Assembly: GCA_016926975.1 (NCBI GenBank)
Contig: JAFGNP010000060.1
Location: 1-35,017 of the forward strand
From: Coriobacteriia bacterium
GTDB taxonomy: Bacteria > Actinomycetota > Coriobacteriia > Anaerosomatales > Anaerosomataceae
Reading direction: 5' to 3'
Length of the DNA stretch: 35,017 nt
Shown here: positions 6,910 to 16,714 of the stretch, one piece after another
How the letters are laid out: each line of letters starts with the position of its first letter
Numbering within the stretch: the stretch's first letter is position 1
Translations under genes and position numbers: made by a program
Notes under the pieces: model-generated
The model's database searches: none
The model's input: only the letters and a program-made list of their open reading frames with translations
What the model was told of the DNA's origin: nothing

Positions 6910-8484
6910 ATGCGCCGCATCGCAATCTACAGCGATGTGCACGGCAACGTTTCCGCGATGGAGGCCGTTGCAGCTTCCATGGAGGCCGAGGGGTTGTCAG
7001 AGCGCTACTGCCTGGGCGACCTGGTAGGCCTCGGACCGCGTCCTGACGAAGCAGTCGCGCTGGTGCGCTCTTACGGCGACAAGGTTATTCAGGGCAACTA
7101 CGACAGGGCGATCGGGGCTCATCTGTGCAGTCCGGGCAGCGAGTTCCCTACAACGCAAGAGGCGCTCGACGGTGCGGAGTCATACGCGTACACGATCGCC
7201 GAGACGAGTCGTGAAGCCGCGGACTACCTGTTCGTCCTTCCTCGCGACCTTCGTCTCGAGGAGGGCGGGGCGAGCATCCTTCTGTGCCACGGGACTCCTC
7301 GGCTCATCAGCGGGCTTTTGGGTCCGGACACCGCGGGTCCGCATCTGGTGTCACTCGCACGGGCCGCAGAGGCTGACGTCGTGTGTTGCGGTCACCTACA
7401 CGTGCCTTTCCACCGCTCCATTCCAACAGAGGCTGGCGTGGTGCACTGGGTGAACGTCGGCTCGGTCGGTCGTCCGCGCGACGGAGATCCCCGCGCGGCC
7501 TGGGTCGAGCTGGTCATCGGCACCCAGGGCGAGGTGGTCGAGCACGCTCCTGCGGACACTGCATGCAGGCGGATCGCAGACCTGGATCTCTGGCTCGGCG
7601 TGACGGTGCATCGTGTCGCTTACAACATCGACGCTGTCGTGCGTGAGATGACGCAAAAGGGACTCCCTGCGACGCTTGCCCACGGGTTGAAGCTGGGCCT
7701 GGAAGAGCACGACGTGGCAGCGGACGGCTCGATCCAGGTGGTCGACGTCGGCGCCTTGGAGAATGAGATCGCGGAGCCGGTCGGAACGGCTCTCACATTC
7801 GCCGAGTCCACAACGCCCTGCACGTGCTTCATGGAGGACCGTATCGCTGCGTACGAGGCGCTTGTGCGGATACTCCGAGGTGAGATCTCCGAGGTGTCGA
7901 TCGCGGTGCGTCGACTTCGCATAGCGATGCGCAGCTGTCGGGTGCACCTGCACGTGGACGAGGCGGCGATCGTGGCTTCGTTCGAGGCCGCCGATCGCGC
8001 GCTGCTCACTGCGGCAGGTCGGGCGGCCTTCGAAGAGGAGCGGGACCGACTCTACGGGTTGAGGACCGGCTTCGACCCATTCGCGAACGTGCTGTCGCCC
8101 GACGAGGTCACTTACCTGTCCGGCGAGGTCGAGGAGCATCGTGAGGCGCTGGAGAGGATGTACCGCGAGGCGGCGTTCACAGTACCGATCCTTCCAGGGT
8201 CCTTGCGCAGCTCGGGTCACATCGCGACAGAGCTTGCGTTCCTGGCACACTGCTTGCGTGGAGCCGAGGCAGGCGTCACGCAAGCGCCGGAGCGCGCACA
8301 GGAGTTCTTCGCGCAGCACCTGTCGGAATGGGGTGTGCTCTTCGCGGTTGTCGTTGGTCAGCAGACTTCCGAGCCGGTCATGCGCTATGCGGGGCTTGCT
8401 CTCGATAAGTTCCTGGCCTGCGAAGCGGGCATCTTCAGGCATGCGTTCTCGGAGATGTGCAGCTTCCGGATCCGGAGGGGGTGA
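6910..8484 (+). CDS. Metallophosphoesterase fused to a TorD/DmsD-like chaperone domain
   Basis: A 524-residue protein starting 5 bases after metF. Residues 1 to about 235 are a calcineurin-type metallophosphoesterase of the YfcE-like group, with D9-x-H11-GN, GD37-LVG, GN63-YD, H127 in CHGTP and GH162-L-H164 as metal and active-site motifs. A linker resembling the tail of this family (RVAYNIDAVV) ends near 265. From about 300 to 505 the sequence becomes helical and resembles TorD/DmsD/NarJ-type maturation chaperones, notably SGHIATELAFLAHCL (H437) followed by FFAQHLSEWGVLFA. Such chaperones bind apo-molybdoenzymes and their Tat leaders. The next gene is a MoaE-like molybdopterin synthase subunit, which supports a molybdoenzyme link. 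No stop codon separates the two halves, so the fusion is real unless there is an assembly error. The substrate of the phosphoesterase is unknown. Confidence 0.85.
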   Translation: MRRIAIYSDVHGNVSAMEAVAASMEAEGLSERYCLGDLVGLGPRPDEAVALVRSYGDKVIQGNYDRAIGAHLCSPGSEFPTTQEALDGAESYAYTIAETSREAADYLFVLPRDLRLEEGGASILLCHGTPRLISGLLGPDTAGPHLVSLARAAEADVVCCGHLHVPFHRSIPTEAGVVHWVNVGSVGRPRDGDPRAAWVELVIGTQGEVVEHAPADTACRRIADLDLWLGVTVHRVAYNIDAVVREMTQKGLPATLAHGLKLGLEEHDVAADGSIQVVDVGALENEIAEPVGTALTFAESTTPCTCFMEDRIAAYEALVRILRGEISEVSIAVRRLRIAMRSCRVHLHVDEAAIVASFEAADRALLTAAGRAAFEEERDRLYGLRTGFDPFANVLSPDEVTYLSGEVEEHREALERMYREAAFTVPILPGSLRSSGHIATELAFLAHCLRGAEAGVTQAPERAQEFFAQHLSEWGVLFAVVVGQQTSEPVMRYAGLALDKFLACEAGIFRHAFSEMCSFRIRRG

Positions 8485-8543
8485 GCGGTGCCCCGGGTGC
8501 TATCATTCCGCCATGCTCTACCGCCGAGCGAAGGGTCCAATCG

Positions 8544-8924
8544 ATGAGCGATCTCGCACGTCCCGATATCAATGAGTGGCTCGCTGAGGCCAAGCGTGGA
8601 ATCGGCGCGAAGGACACGGGGATGTACCTCTGCCACAACGGCGTCGTGAGGTCGTATTCGCGGGATGGCCGTCCTGTGGAGAGCATGGATCTGTCGGTGG
8701 ATCGCGAGCGTCTGGAAGAGATCCTTTCCACCGCGGCCCTGATGGATGGCATCAGTGTGGTTCGCGCCTGGGTCAACGAAGGTCATCTTGAGGTCGGCGA
8801 TGACATAATGTACGTGCTGGTCGGCGGTGACATACGTCCGAACGTGCTGGAGGCCCTGACTGCGTTGGTGGGCATGATCAAGTCGGAGGTAGTCACTGAG
8901 ACGGAGCTCCGGCCGGAGATCTAG
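8544..8924 (+). CDS. moaE: Short MoaE-like molybdopterin synthase catalytic subunit
   Basis: A 126-residue protein. The start is the ATG at 8544; a longer frame upstream has an unconvincing, non-conserved N-terminus. It matches short MoaE proteins of anaerobes: GMYLCHNGVVR, INEG/VNEGHLEVGDD and VLVGGDIRPNVL, ending in a lysine-containing helix (K113). MoaE inserts dithiolene sulfur into precursor Z together with MoaD. Compared with E. coli MoaE (lysines 119 and 126), the first lysine appears retained as K113, while the second falls on TETE, so the active site is divergent. A -10-like TATCAT at 8501-8506 could give it its own promoter. It follows the TorD-fusion gene, and no moaD is visible. 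Confidence 0.8.
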   Translation: MSDLARPDINEWLAEAKRGIGAKDTGMYLCHNGVVRSYSRDGRPVESMDLSVDRERLEEILSTAALMDGISVVRAWVNEGHLEVGDDIMYVLVGGDIRPNVLEALTALVGMIKSEVVTETELRPEI

Positions 8925-8966
8925 GCACGAGAGCGGTTGGTTGCACTTCGGGGAGGGGCGCAAAGC

Positions 8967-10340
8967 ATGCACATCGTCATTCTAGGTGGAGGTCCCGGCG
9001 GCTACGGGGCGGCCTTCGAGGCCGCCAGGCTCGGCGCCGAAGTCACACTGGTCGAGCGGGAGCGGCTGGGTGGCACGTGCCTGAACTGGGGATGCATACC
9101 GACCAAGACGATACTTCGTTCGGCACGTATAGTCGCCGATACGCGAGACGCGGCGACGTTCGGCCTAAGCGCGACGATCGCCAGCGTGGATGTCGATGCC
9201 CTTCGCCTCCGCAAGGAGGGCGTGGTCGACGAGCTGGTGGGGCAGGTCGAGGCTTCGGCGAAGCGTCTCAAGATCCGCGTGGTCAAGGGCACCGGCAAGT
9301 TCGTCGGTCCGAAGTCGGTGGAAGTCGCGCTTGCCGATGGAGGCAGCGAGACGGTCTCCGGAGATTCAGTGATTCTCGCCACGGGTTCGGTTCCGTTCAA
9401 GCTGTCCAACATCGATCACGATCTCGAAGGCGTGTGGACGAGCGATGATGCGGTGTCGCTCCGGGAGATCCCCAAGGACATAGTCATCATCGGTGGTGGC
9501 GTGATAGGGCTCGAGTTCGCGTGCGCGTATGCGGCATTCGGCAGCGTGGTGACTGTGGTCGAGCTGATGGAGCAGGTGCTGCCGGGCAGTGACAAGCGTG
9601 TCGTGAGACAGGTGCAGTCCGCCCTCGAGGAACTGGGAGTGGGATTCCACCTGGGGGATGCCGTCGAGAGCGTCGAGAGAGTCGACGGGCGCATGCGAGC
9701 GATTCTGCGCAGCGGGGCCGTTCTGGAGAGCGACATCGTGATGAGCGCCGTCGGGCGGATCCCCAACTCGGCAGGCTTCGGCTACGCGGAGGCCGGCATC
9801 GAGATGGACCGCGCGGCCGTGAAGGTGGACGAGCACTTACGCACCAACCTGGAAGGCGTCTTTGCGGTGGGCGACCTGATCGGCGGCATGATGTTGGCGC
9901 ACGTGGCCGAGGAGGAGGGCGCGGTGGCCGCCCGGAACGCTGTGGCCGAGGCGCACATGGAGCGCGTTCGCTACGATTGCATCCCGGCTTGCGTGTACAC
10001 GTTTCCCGAGGTGGCGACGGTCGGCAGCGGTCGCGATGTCGCCAGAGAGCTCGGAATCGACGCGGTGCTTGCTGTCGCGAAGTCCGCAGCCAACGGCAAG
10101 GCGCTGGGCGAGGGGGAGATTGACGGCTTCGTCCAGATCGTGGCCGAGAAGGGTACCGGCCGGATCGTGGGCTGCGAGATCGTCGGGCCCCATGCCGTTG
10201 AGACCATCCATGAGGTCGCGGTGGCCATGAGACATGACCTGTGCGTGTGCGATCTGGCCGAGACGGTGCACGCGCACCCGACAGTGTCCGAGGTCATCAG
10301 GATGGCCTGTGTGGATGCGGCCGGGAAGTGCAGCTGCTGA
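8967..10340 (+). CDS. lpdA: Dihydrolipoamide dehydrogenase (E3)
   Basis: A 457-residue flavoprotein. The ATG at 8967 is preceded by GGGAGGGG and begins directly with the FAD-binding strand (MHIVILGGGPGG), so it is preferred over a start 30 bases upstream. The redox disulfide is C38-LNWG-C43. The second dinucleotide fold is GGGVIGLEF, and the C-terminal catalytic pair is H437/E442 in HAHPTVSE. It reoxidises dihydrolipoyl groups with NAD+. The glycine cleavage or 2-oxoacid dehydrogenase partners are not in the window, but lipoyl synthase follows directly, so the pair belongs to lipoate-dependent metabolism. A glycine cleavage role would tie it to the folate methyl branch encoded upstream; that link is inference. 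Confidence 0.93.
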   Translation: MHIVILGGGPGGYGAAFEAARLGAEVTLVERERLGGTCLNWGCIPTKTILRSARIVADTRDAATFGLSATIASVDVDALRLRKEGVVDELVGQVEASAKRLKIRVVKGTGKFVGPKSVEVALADGGSETVSGDSVILATGSVPFKLSNIDHDLEGVWTSDDAVSLREIPKDIVIIGGGVIGLEFACAYAAFGSVVTVVELMEQVLPGSDKRVVRQVQSALEELGVGFHLGDAVESVERVDGRMRAILRSGAVLESDIVMSAVGRIPNSAGFGYAEAGIEMDRAAVKVDEHLRTNLEGVFAVGDLIGGMMLAHVAEEEGAVAARNAVAEAHMERVRYDCIPACVYTFPEVATVGSGRDVARELGIDAVLAVAKSAANGKALGEGEIDGFVQIVAEKGTGRIVGCEIVGPHAVETIHEVAVAMRHDLCVCDLAETVHAHPTVSEVIRMACVDAAGKCSC

Positions 10341-10342
10341 CT

Positions 10343-11215
10343 GTGGCGTACGAGCACGGCGAATCCGCAAAGCGCTTACCGGGCTGGCTCAGGCGGCCTG
10401 TCGCGCACTCGGGCGGGTACACCGCTGTGGAGAACCTTCTCGAGGAGCTGCACCTGTCCACCGTGTGTCGCGAGGCCAAGTGTCCGAACCGCGGCGAGTG
10501 CTATGCGAGCGGCACCGCCACGTTCCTCGTAGCGGGAGACGTTTGCACGCGCGGTTGCCGCTTCTGCGCGATCGAGACGCGAACCCCTTCGCCGCTCGAC
10601 GAAGACGAGCCCGTCAGGGTCGCCGAGGCTGTCGCCCGGATGGGGTTGCGCCATGCAGTGGTCACGATGGTCACGCGCGACGACCTTCCCGACGGCGCGT
10701 CGGCGCACATCGTCGCAACGATAGAAGCGATAAGAGCGGCCGCTCCGAGTGCCGCAGTCGAGGTCCTTGTGAGCGATTTCGGCGGAGATCCTGACGCCAT
10801 CGATGCGGTTGCCGGGGCGAGGCCGGACGTCTTCAACCATAACCTCGAGACGGTCCCGCGCCTGTACGAGAGCGTGCGGCCGGGCGCGGACTACACGCGC
10901 AGCCTGCGTGTTCTTGCCCGCGCGAAGGAGCGTGCGGCGGGGATGCCCATCAAGTCGGGGCTGATGCTCGGACTCGGCGAGACGCACGATGAGGTCGTGC
11001 AGGTCATGCGCGATCTGCGCGCGGTCGGTTGCGAGCTGCTGACACTCGGCCAGTACCTGAGGCCTAGCCCTGCGCACCTTGAGGTGGCCGAGTTCGTGGA
11101 GCCCTCGGAGTTCGCCTCGCTCGCGCGGGAGGGGCGAGAGCTCGGGTTCTCGGGTGTGGCCAGCGCGCCGTTCGTGCGTTCGAGCTACCATGCGGCGGAG
11201 CTGGCCAGAGGGTAG
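10343..11215 (+). CDS. lipA: Lipoyl synthase (radical SAM)
   Basis: A protein of about 290 residues. No ATG lies near the N-terminus. The GTG at 10343, two bases after the lpdA stop, gives the usual LipA length; a GTG at 10328 is an alternative. The auxiliary cluster motif is C42-x4-C47-x5-C53 and the radical SAM motif is C68-x3-C72-x2-C75. The conserved C-terminal RSSYHA segment supplies the serine ligand of the auxiliary cluster. LipA inserts two sulfurs into octanoyl groups on lipoyl domains. No lipB is nearby. Confidence 0.93.
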   Translation: MAYEHGESAKRLPGWLRRPVAHSGGYTAVENLLEELHLSTVCREAKCPNRGECYASGTATFLVAGDVCTRGCRFCAIETRTPSPLDEDEPVRVAEAVARMGLRHAVVTMVTRDDLPDGASAHIVATIEAIRAAAPSAAVEVLVSDFGGDPDAIDAVAGARPDVFNHNLETVPRLYESVRPGADYTRSLRVLARAKERAAGMPIKSGLMLGLGETHDEVVQVMRDLRAVGCELLTLGQYLRPSPAHLEVAEFVEPSEFASLAREGRELGFSGVASAPFVRSSYHAAELARG

Positions 11216-11229
11216 GCGCTTGCAGCGCC
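11215..11229 (+). terminator. Weak hairpin after lipA
   Basis: A 6-bp perfect hairpin (GGCGCT, loop TGC, AGCGCC) begins at the last base of the lipA stop codon. No T-run follows, and the gene beyond converges from the other strand, so this is at best a weak bidirectional terminator. Confidence 0.25.
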
Positions 11230-11234
11230 GGTTG

Positions 11235-12269
11235 CTAGCCTGTCACCGGTGGCGCCGCATGGTCCCTGCCGCTCGCCTTCGCGCTGTGCAGCGACTGGTC
11301 GGCGGCCGCAAGCAGCGCTTCTATCCGGCGTGGCGGTGATCCGGCCGGGTCTGTGGCGATCGTCCCGCCGATGCTGACCGAAAGCGGGACCGGTGTTCCG
11401 TCAGAGGTACTGAATCCAAGTCCGCGGATGGTCTCGACGATCCGTGCGCACAGGTCGCTGTACTCATCGGCTGCGGTTTCGGGAGCGATAACGGCGAACT
11501 CGTCGCCTCCGTAGCGGACGACGAGGTCCGATGCTCGGGTCGCCCGTCGGAGGGCGTGCGCTATCGCCTGCAGCGCCCTGTCGCCCTCGGCATGTCCGAA
11601 GGTGTCGTTGACGGTCTTGAAGCGGTCGACATCGATCAGCAGCACCGTGAGCGAATGGCCGTAACGAGCCGACCATGCGGCCCACTGTGGCAGGTGCGTC
11701 TGGAGCGCGCGGCGGTTGTACAGACCGGTGAGCATATCGTGGGTGGCGAAGACGGCGAGGCGCAGGTTGTCCCGCCAGGTGCGCGAGAGAGTCGTAGCCA
11801 GCAGTCCCGCCAATGAGTCAGTGGCGTAGTGCTCTCCGATGGCATCGATCAGCCGCTGAAGGTGCGCCTGGTAGGCGGTCTGCCGCTGCTCGGCGCGTGC
11901 GGGTTCGGTAAGGTCCATGAGCTCGCTGAACACCGGGTCTATCATGTAGAACTCGAGCCGCGCTGCCAGCGCCAGCATCCCGTCGAGGGTCAGACTCTCG
12001 AGATGGCTCAAGTCGATAGCGGCCATCTCGAGCTGGAGTGTTCGAAGGCGCTCCATCAGCGCATCGGTGTCGTTCACCACGTCAGGGAGCAAGCCCTGCT
12101 CCCATGCGTCCAGCAGTCCCTGCCACCAGCCGGTATGTTCGACCTCGTCTTCACGAAGTCTCTCGAACGTCTCGGAGAGGGCCTTGTCGGGGCAGGCTAC
12201 CGTCAGGCCTGCGTACAGGCGCTCGGCATGCTCGTCCATCCTCACACAGAACTCGAGGATCTCGCGCAC
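11235..12269 (-). CDS. Diguanylate cyclase with a possible ferritin-like N-terminal sensor domain
   Basis: A 344-residue soluble protein. The GTG start at 12269 follows a GAGAGGAG ribosome-binding site. The C-terminal half (about 175-340) is a GGDEF domain with an intact active site G254-GDEF and an inhibitory I-site R245-ASD five residues before it, so it is predicted to make c-di-GMP with product feedback. The N-terminal part (1 to about 165) is all helical. It has an E13...Y19 helix and an E42-VE-H45 (ExxH) helix, followed by two further helices with E/Y/H residues. This resembles ferritin-like or rubrerythrin-like four-helix proteins and may bind iron or sense oxygen; the match is by motif only and not certain. 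It has no membrane segment. It is convergent with lipA and divergent from the UPF0280 gene. Confidence 0.88.
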   Translation of the reverse strand: MREILEFCVRMDEHAERLYAGLTVACPDKALSETFERLREDEVEHTGWWQGLLDAWEQGLLPDVVNDTDALMERLRTLQLEMAAIDLSHLESLTLDGMLALAARLEFYMIDPVFSELMDLTEPARAEQRQTAYQAHLQRLIDAIGEHYATDSLAGLLATTLSRTWRDNLRLAVFATHDMLTGLYNRRALQTHLPQWAAWSARYGHSLTVLLIDVDRFKTVNDTFGHAEGDRALQAIAHALRRATRASDLVVRYGGDEFAVIAPETAADEYSDLCARIVETIRGLGFSTSDGTPVPLSVSIGGTIATDPAGSPPRRIEALLAAADQSLHSAKASGRDHAAPPVTG

Positions 12270-12330
12270 GGCGTGCTCCTCTCACCGTGTTCCCGGGTAT
12301 TCGAGCTCCCCGGACTGCTACCATGACCAT

Positions 12331-13062
12331 ATGGTATGGGAGCCTCGGGAATATCGCCAGCAGACGGCCGCTGAGGGTCTTGTCACGTTCGAGGTCGTGC
12401 AGGACGAGACCGACCTGCAGGTGAGCGCGCAACGCGATCTCGCACTGGAGGCCGCGGGCCTCGTAGCGTCCGTAAGGGCGGATCTTCAGGGCTACATCGG
12501 CTCACACCCGTTCTTCGAGGAGAGCTTCGTTCCGGTCGACGTGGAGCCGGATTCCCCGGAGATCGTCCTGGCGATGGCTGCCGCAGGTAGGGCGGCCGGG
12601 GTGGGACCGATGGCGGCGGTGGCCGGGGCGATAGCCGAGCGTGTCGCGCGGGGTCTGGCGGCACTCTCGGCCGAGGTGATAGTCGAGAACGGCGGCGATC
12701 TCTACGTGGTGGGCGCGACAGCGAGGCGCATCCTGCTGCTCGCGGGTGACTCGCCCCTGTCCGGGCGGGTGGCGATCGCGTTGGGTCCGGAGTCGCTGCC
12801 GATCGCGGTGTGCACGTCTTCGGGCAAAGTAGGGCATAGTGTGAGCCTCGGCATCGCGCACGGCGTCACGGTACTGGCGACAGACGGGGCGGTGGCCGAT
12901 GCGACAGCGACGGCTGCGGGCAACATGGTTCACGGTGTGGAGGACGTCGAGAAGGCGCTGGAGTTCGCGCTCGGTGTGTCGGGGGTGTCCGGGGCCGTTG
13001 TGATAGCCGAGGACAGGATCGGAGCTCTCGGCGATGTCACGCTTGTCCCGGTCGAGGCGTGA
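12331..13062 (+). CDS. UPF0280 family protein (ApbE-like fold)
   Basis: A 243-residue protein of the UPF0280 family, related to ApbE-type flavin transferases. It has the family's ENGGDLY segment, a GLAALSAEVIVE strand and a GVTVLATDGAVADATATAAGN stretch with conserved aspartate and asparagine residues. The biochemical role of UPF0280 is not established, and flavinylation is only suggested by the fold relationship. The start at 12331 follows a 61-base intergenic gap shared with the divergent GGDEF gene; no clear Shine-Dalgarno is present, and the start codon lies in a 10-bp palindrome (ACCATATGGT, 12326-12335). Confidence 0.85.
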   Translation: MVWEPREYRQQTAAEGLVTFEVVQDETDLQVSAQRDLALEAAGLVASVRADLQGYIGSHPFFEESFVPVDVEPDSPEIVLAMAAAGRAAGVGPMAAVAGAIAERVARGLAALSAEVIVENGGDLYVVGATARRILLLAGDSPLSGRVAIALGPESLPIAVCTSSGKVGHSVSLGIAHGVTVLATDGAVADATATAAGNMVHGVEDVEKALEFALGVSGVSGAVVIAEDRIGALGDVTLVPVEA

Positions 13063-13138
13063 AGCCGGCGCGCAGAGCGCTATCGCGTGAGATCGGCGAA
13101 TGATCACGACGATGGGTCTGTGAAGGGAAGGGGAACGC

Positions 13139-13432
13139 ATGGACAGCATCGATGAACTGGACATGTTCGAAGCGGATCGGCGACTCGCGCTGTACAACGA
13201 GTACCGCGAGGCCGCCAAGCTCTTCAAGTACTACATAGAGACCGAACTCAGGGCCTATCTCGCGAACAGCGTCGATGTCGAGCCTGTGGCCGGGTCGGGG
13301 GGCATCTACTTCAAGGTCACGCTCACGGACGTCTGGATCTACGAGGCCGAGAGGATGAACCGCTTCGTGCCCGAGACCGTCATCTACTCGGTGAACGATG
13401 TTCACGTGCAGACGCTGAAAGACGAGGAGTAG
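13139..13432 (+). CDS. DUF2469 family protein
   Basis: A 97-residue protein with a strong purine-rich ribosome-binding site (GAAGGGAAGGGG) before the ATG. The sequence follows the actinobacterial DUF2469 pattern: an acidic N-terminus, LALYNEYREAAKLFKYYIETE, then YLANSV and YFKVTLTDVWIYEAERMNRFV. Its function is unknown. In many actinobacteria the family lies near RNase HII/YraN-type genes; here it lies 6 bases upstream of ligA and is probably co-transcribed with it. No signal peptide or membrane segment is seen. Confidence 0.85.
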   Translation: MDSIDELDMFEADRRLALYNEYREAAKLFKYYIETELRAYLANSVDVEPVAGSGGIYFKVTLTDVWIYEAERMNRFVPETVIYSVNDVHVQTLKDEE

Positions 13433-15541
<2,109 letters not shown>

Positions 15542-15581
15542 CCCCGGTGCGCGCAACACCCTGGGTGAGGATCCGCTTGCG

Positions 15582-16649
15582 ATGAAGAAAGGGCCGCCAC
15601 TCAAACTCGATCCGCGCGCGTGCGACGGTTGCGGTAGCTGTCTGATAGCTTGCGACCGCGACGCCCTCAAGGTGGGCCGCACGTTCCTCAAGGTGGACTG
15701 GCAACGCTGCAACGGTTGCGGTGCCTGTGCGCGCGCCTGCGGACGCAAGGCGATCGTTCTGCGCAAAGTGGAAGGCGCCGGTTCGAATACCATCGCGGCT
15801 CAAGAGGCGCGTCCGCGCCCGGTTGCGCGCCGGTCCACCGGCGCGGGCAAGGGTGGGGGCCGCACCGATGGCTTCGCACAGGCAGCGACCGGGGAGCCCG
15901 ATAGAGTCGTGCAGGTTCCGAAGACGGGGAAGCGGGGAGGGTTCCAGTGGACGCTGCTCGAGGCCGCCGCGATGCTCTCGGTGACGTTCTCGGCCTTCAC
16001 GGCCAAAGAGACTCTGGCTCTGTGGTCGCCCATCGCTTCAGTACCTGCAGAGCTCGAGATCCCCGCGAGAGTGGGTGTGCTGGCTCTTTACTACGTCATC
16101 CAGGTGGCGGTGCTGGTGTGGCTCGTACGTCGCAGGGGCGGTGAGCCCGCGGCTGCACTCGGCCTGCGTATTGCGGGAACGACCGCGAAGCATGCGATTC
16201 AGTCCTCAGGTCTTGTGGTGGCAGGGCTTGTTGCCACTCGCCTCGTGGCCTCTCTCTATGCATACGTCACCAGCGAGATGGGCCTAATGCCCTCCACCAG
16301 CACGGATCTTCCCGCGCTGTTCGGAAGCAACACATCCGGCGTGATTCTTGCCGTTGTCATGGTGGTGCTCGTCGGGCCGCTGGTTGAAGAAGCGGTCTTC
16401 CGCGGAGCGCTTCTCGAGGGGCTGGCGGCTCGCTTAGGGGTCTGGCCTGCCATAGTCACGCAGGCGCTGCTCTTCGCGGCGTTTCATCGAAGCCTGTGGC
16501 TGTTCTTCCCGACGTTTGTACTCGGGGCCGTGCTGGGTTGGCTCGCGCATACGCGCGAGAGCCTGTGGCCGCCGATCGCCCTGCACGCACTGTACAACGC
16601 GATGACAGTCGCGGCCGCATTCTTCGTGGCAATGGCTCCCGTGGGGTAG
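15582..16649 (+). CDS. Fusion of a 2x[4Fe-4S] ferredoxin with a CPBP intramembrane protease
   Basis: A 355-residue protein. The start is the ATG at 15582 (MKKGPP), after a GGGTGAGG site. Residues 1-60 are a bacterial ferredoxin with two clusters: C14-x2-C17-x2-C20-x3-C24 and C43-x2-C46-x2-C49-x3-C53. A polar, basic, low-complexity linker (about 65-120) follows. Residues about 125-350 are a multi-pass membrane domain of the CPBP/ABI family with its three motifs: E269-E270-xxx-R274, a later FAAFH and a final HALYNA. CPBP proteins are putative glutamic/metallo intramembrane proteases, including Rce1-like ones. A redox module fused to such a domain on the cytosolic side is unusual and suggests redox-controlled activity or electron transfer at the membrane, which is inference. 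Confidence 0.88.
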   Translation: MKKGPPLKLDPRACDGCGSCLIACDRDALKVGRTFLKVDWQRCNGCGACARACGRKAIVLRKVEGAGSNTIAAQEARPRPVARRSTGAGKGGGRTDGFAQAATGEPDRVVQVPKTGKRGGFQWTLLEAAAMLSVTFSAFTAKETLALWSPIASVPAELEIPARVGVLALYYVIQVAVLVWLVRRRGGEPAAALGLRIAGTTAKHAIQSSGLVVAGLVATRLVASLYAYVTSEMGLMPSTSTDLPALFGSNTSGVILAVVMVVLVGPLVEEAVFRGALLEGLAARLGVWPAIVTQALLFAAFHRSLWLFFPTFVLGAVLGWLAHTRESLWPPIALHALYNAMTVAAAFFVAMAPVG

Positions 16650-16714
16650 AGACTAACGGAGTGGTGTGTTCGGCAGCTCCCGATTTCGCACTACCGGAAG
16701 AATCGGACGGCGTA

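Noticed and set aside
5186-6925. Minus-strand open frame of 579 codons opposite metV and metF
   Set aside because: It is antisense to three well-recognised genes, with low-complexity composition and no family match.
12326-12335. 10-bp palindrome ACCATATGGT over the UPF0280 start as an operator
   Set aside because: It is short, and the matching flanks break down after 10 bases, so chance is a sufficient explanation.
16650-16714. Response regulator or second short gene next to the histidine kinase
   Set aside because: The gap holds only 65 bases with a 6-bp hairpin; no coding frame is present on either side.
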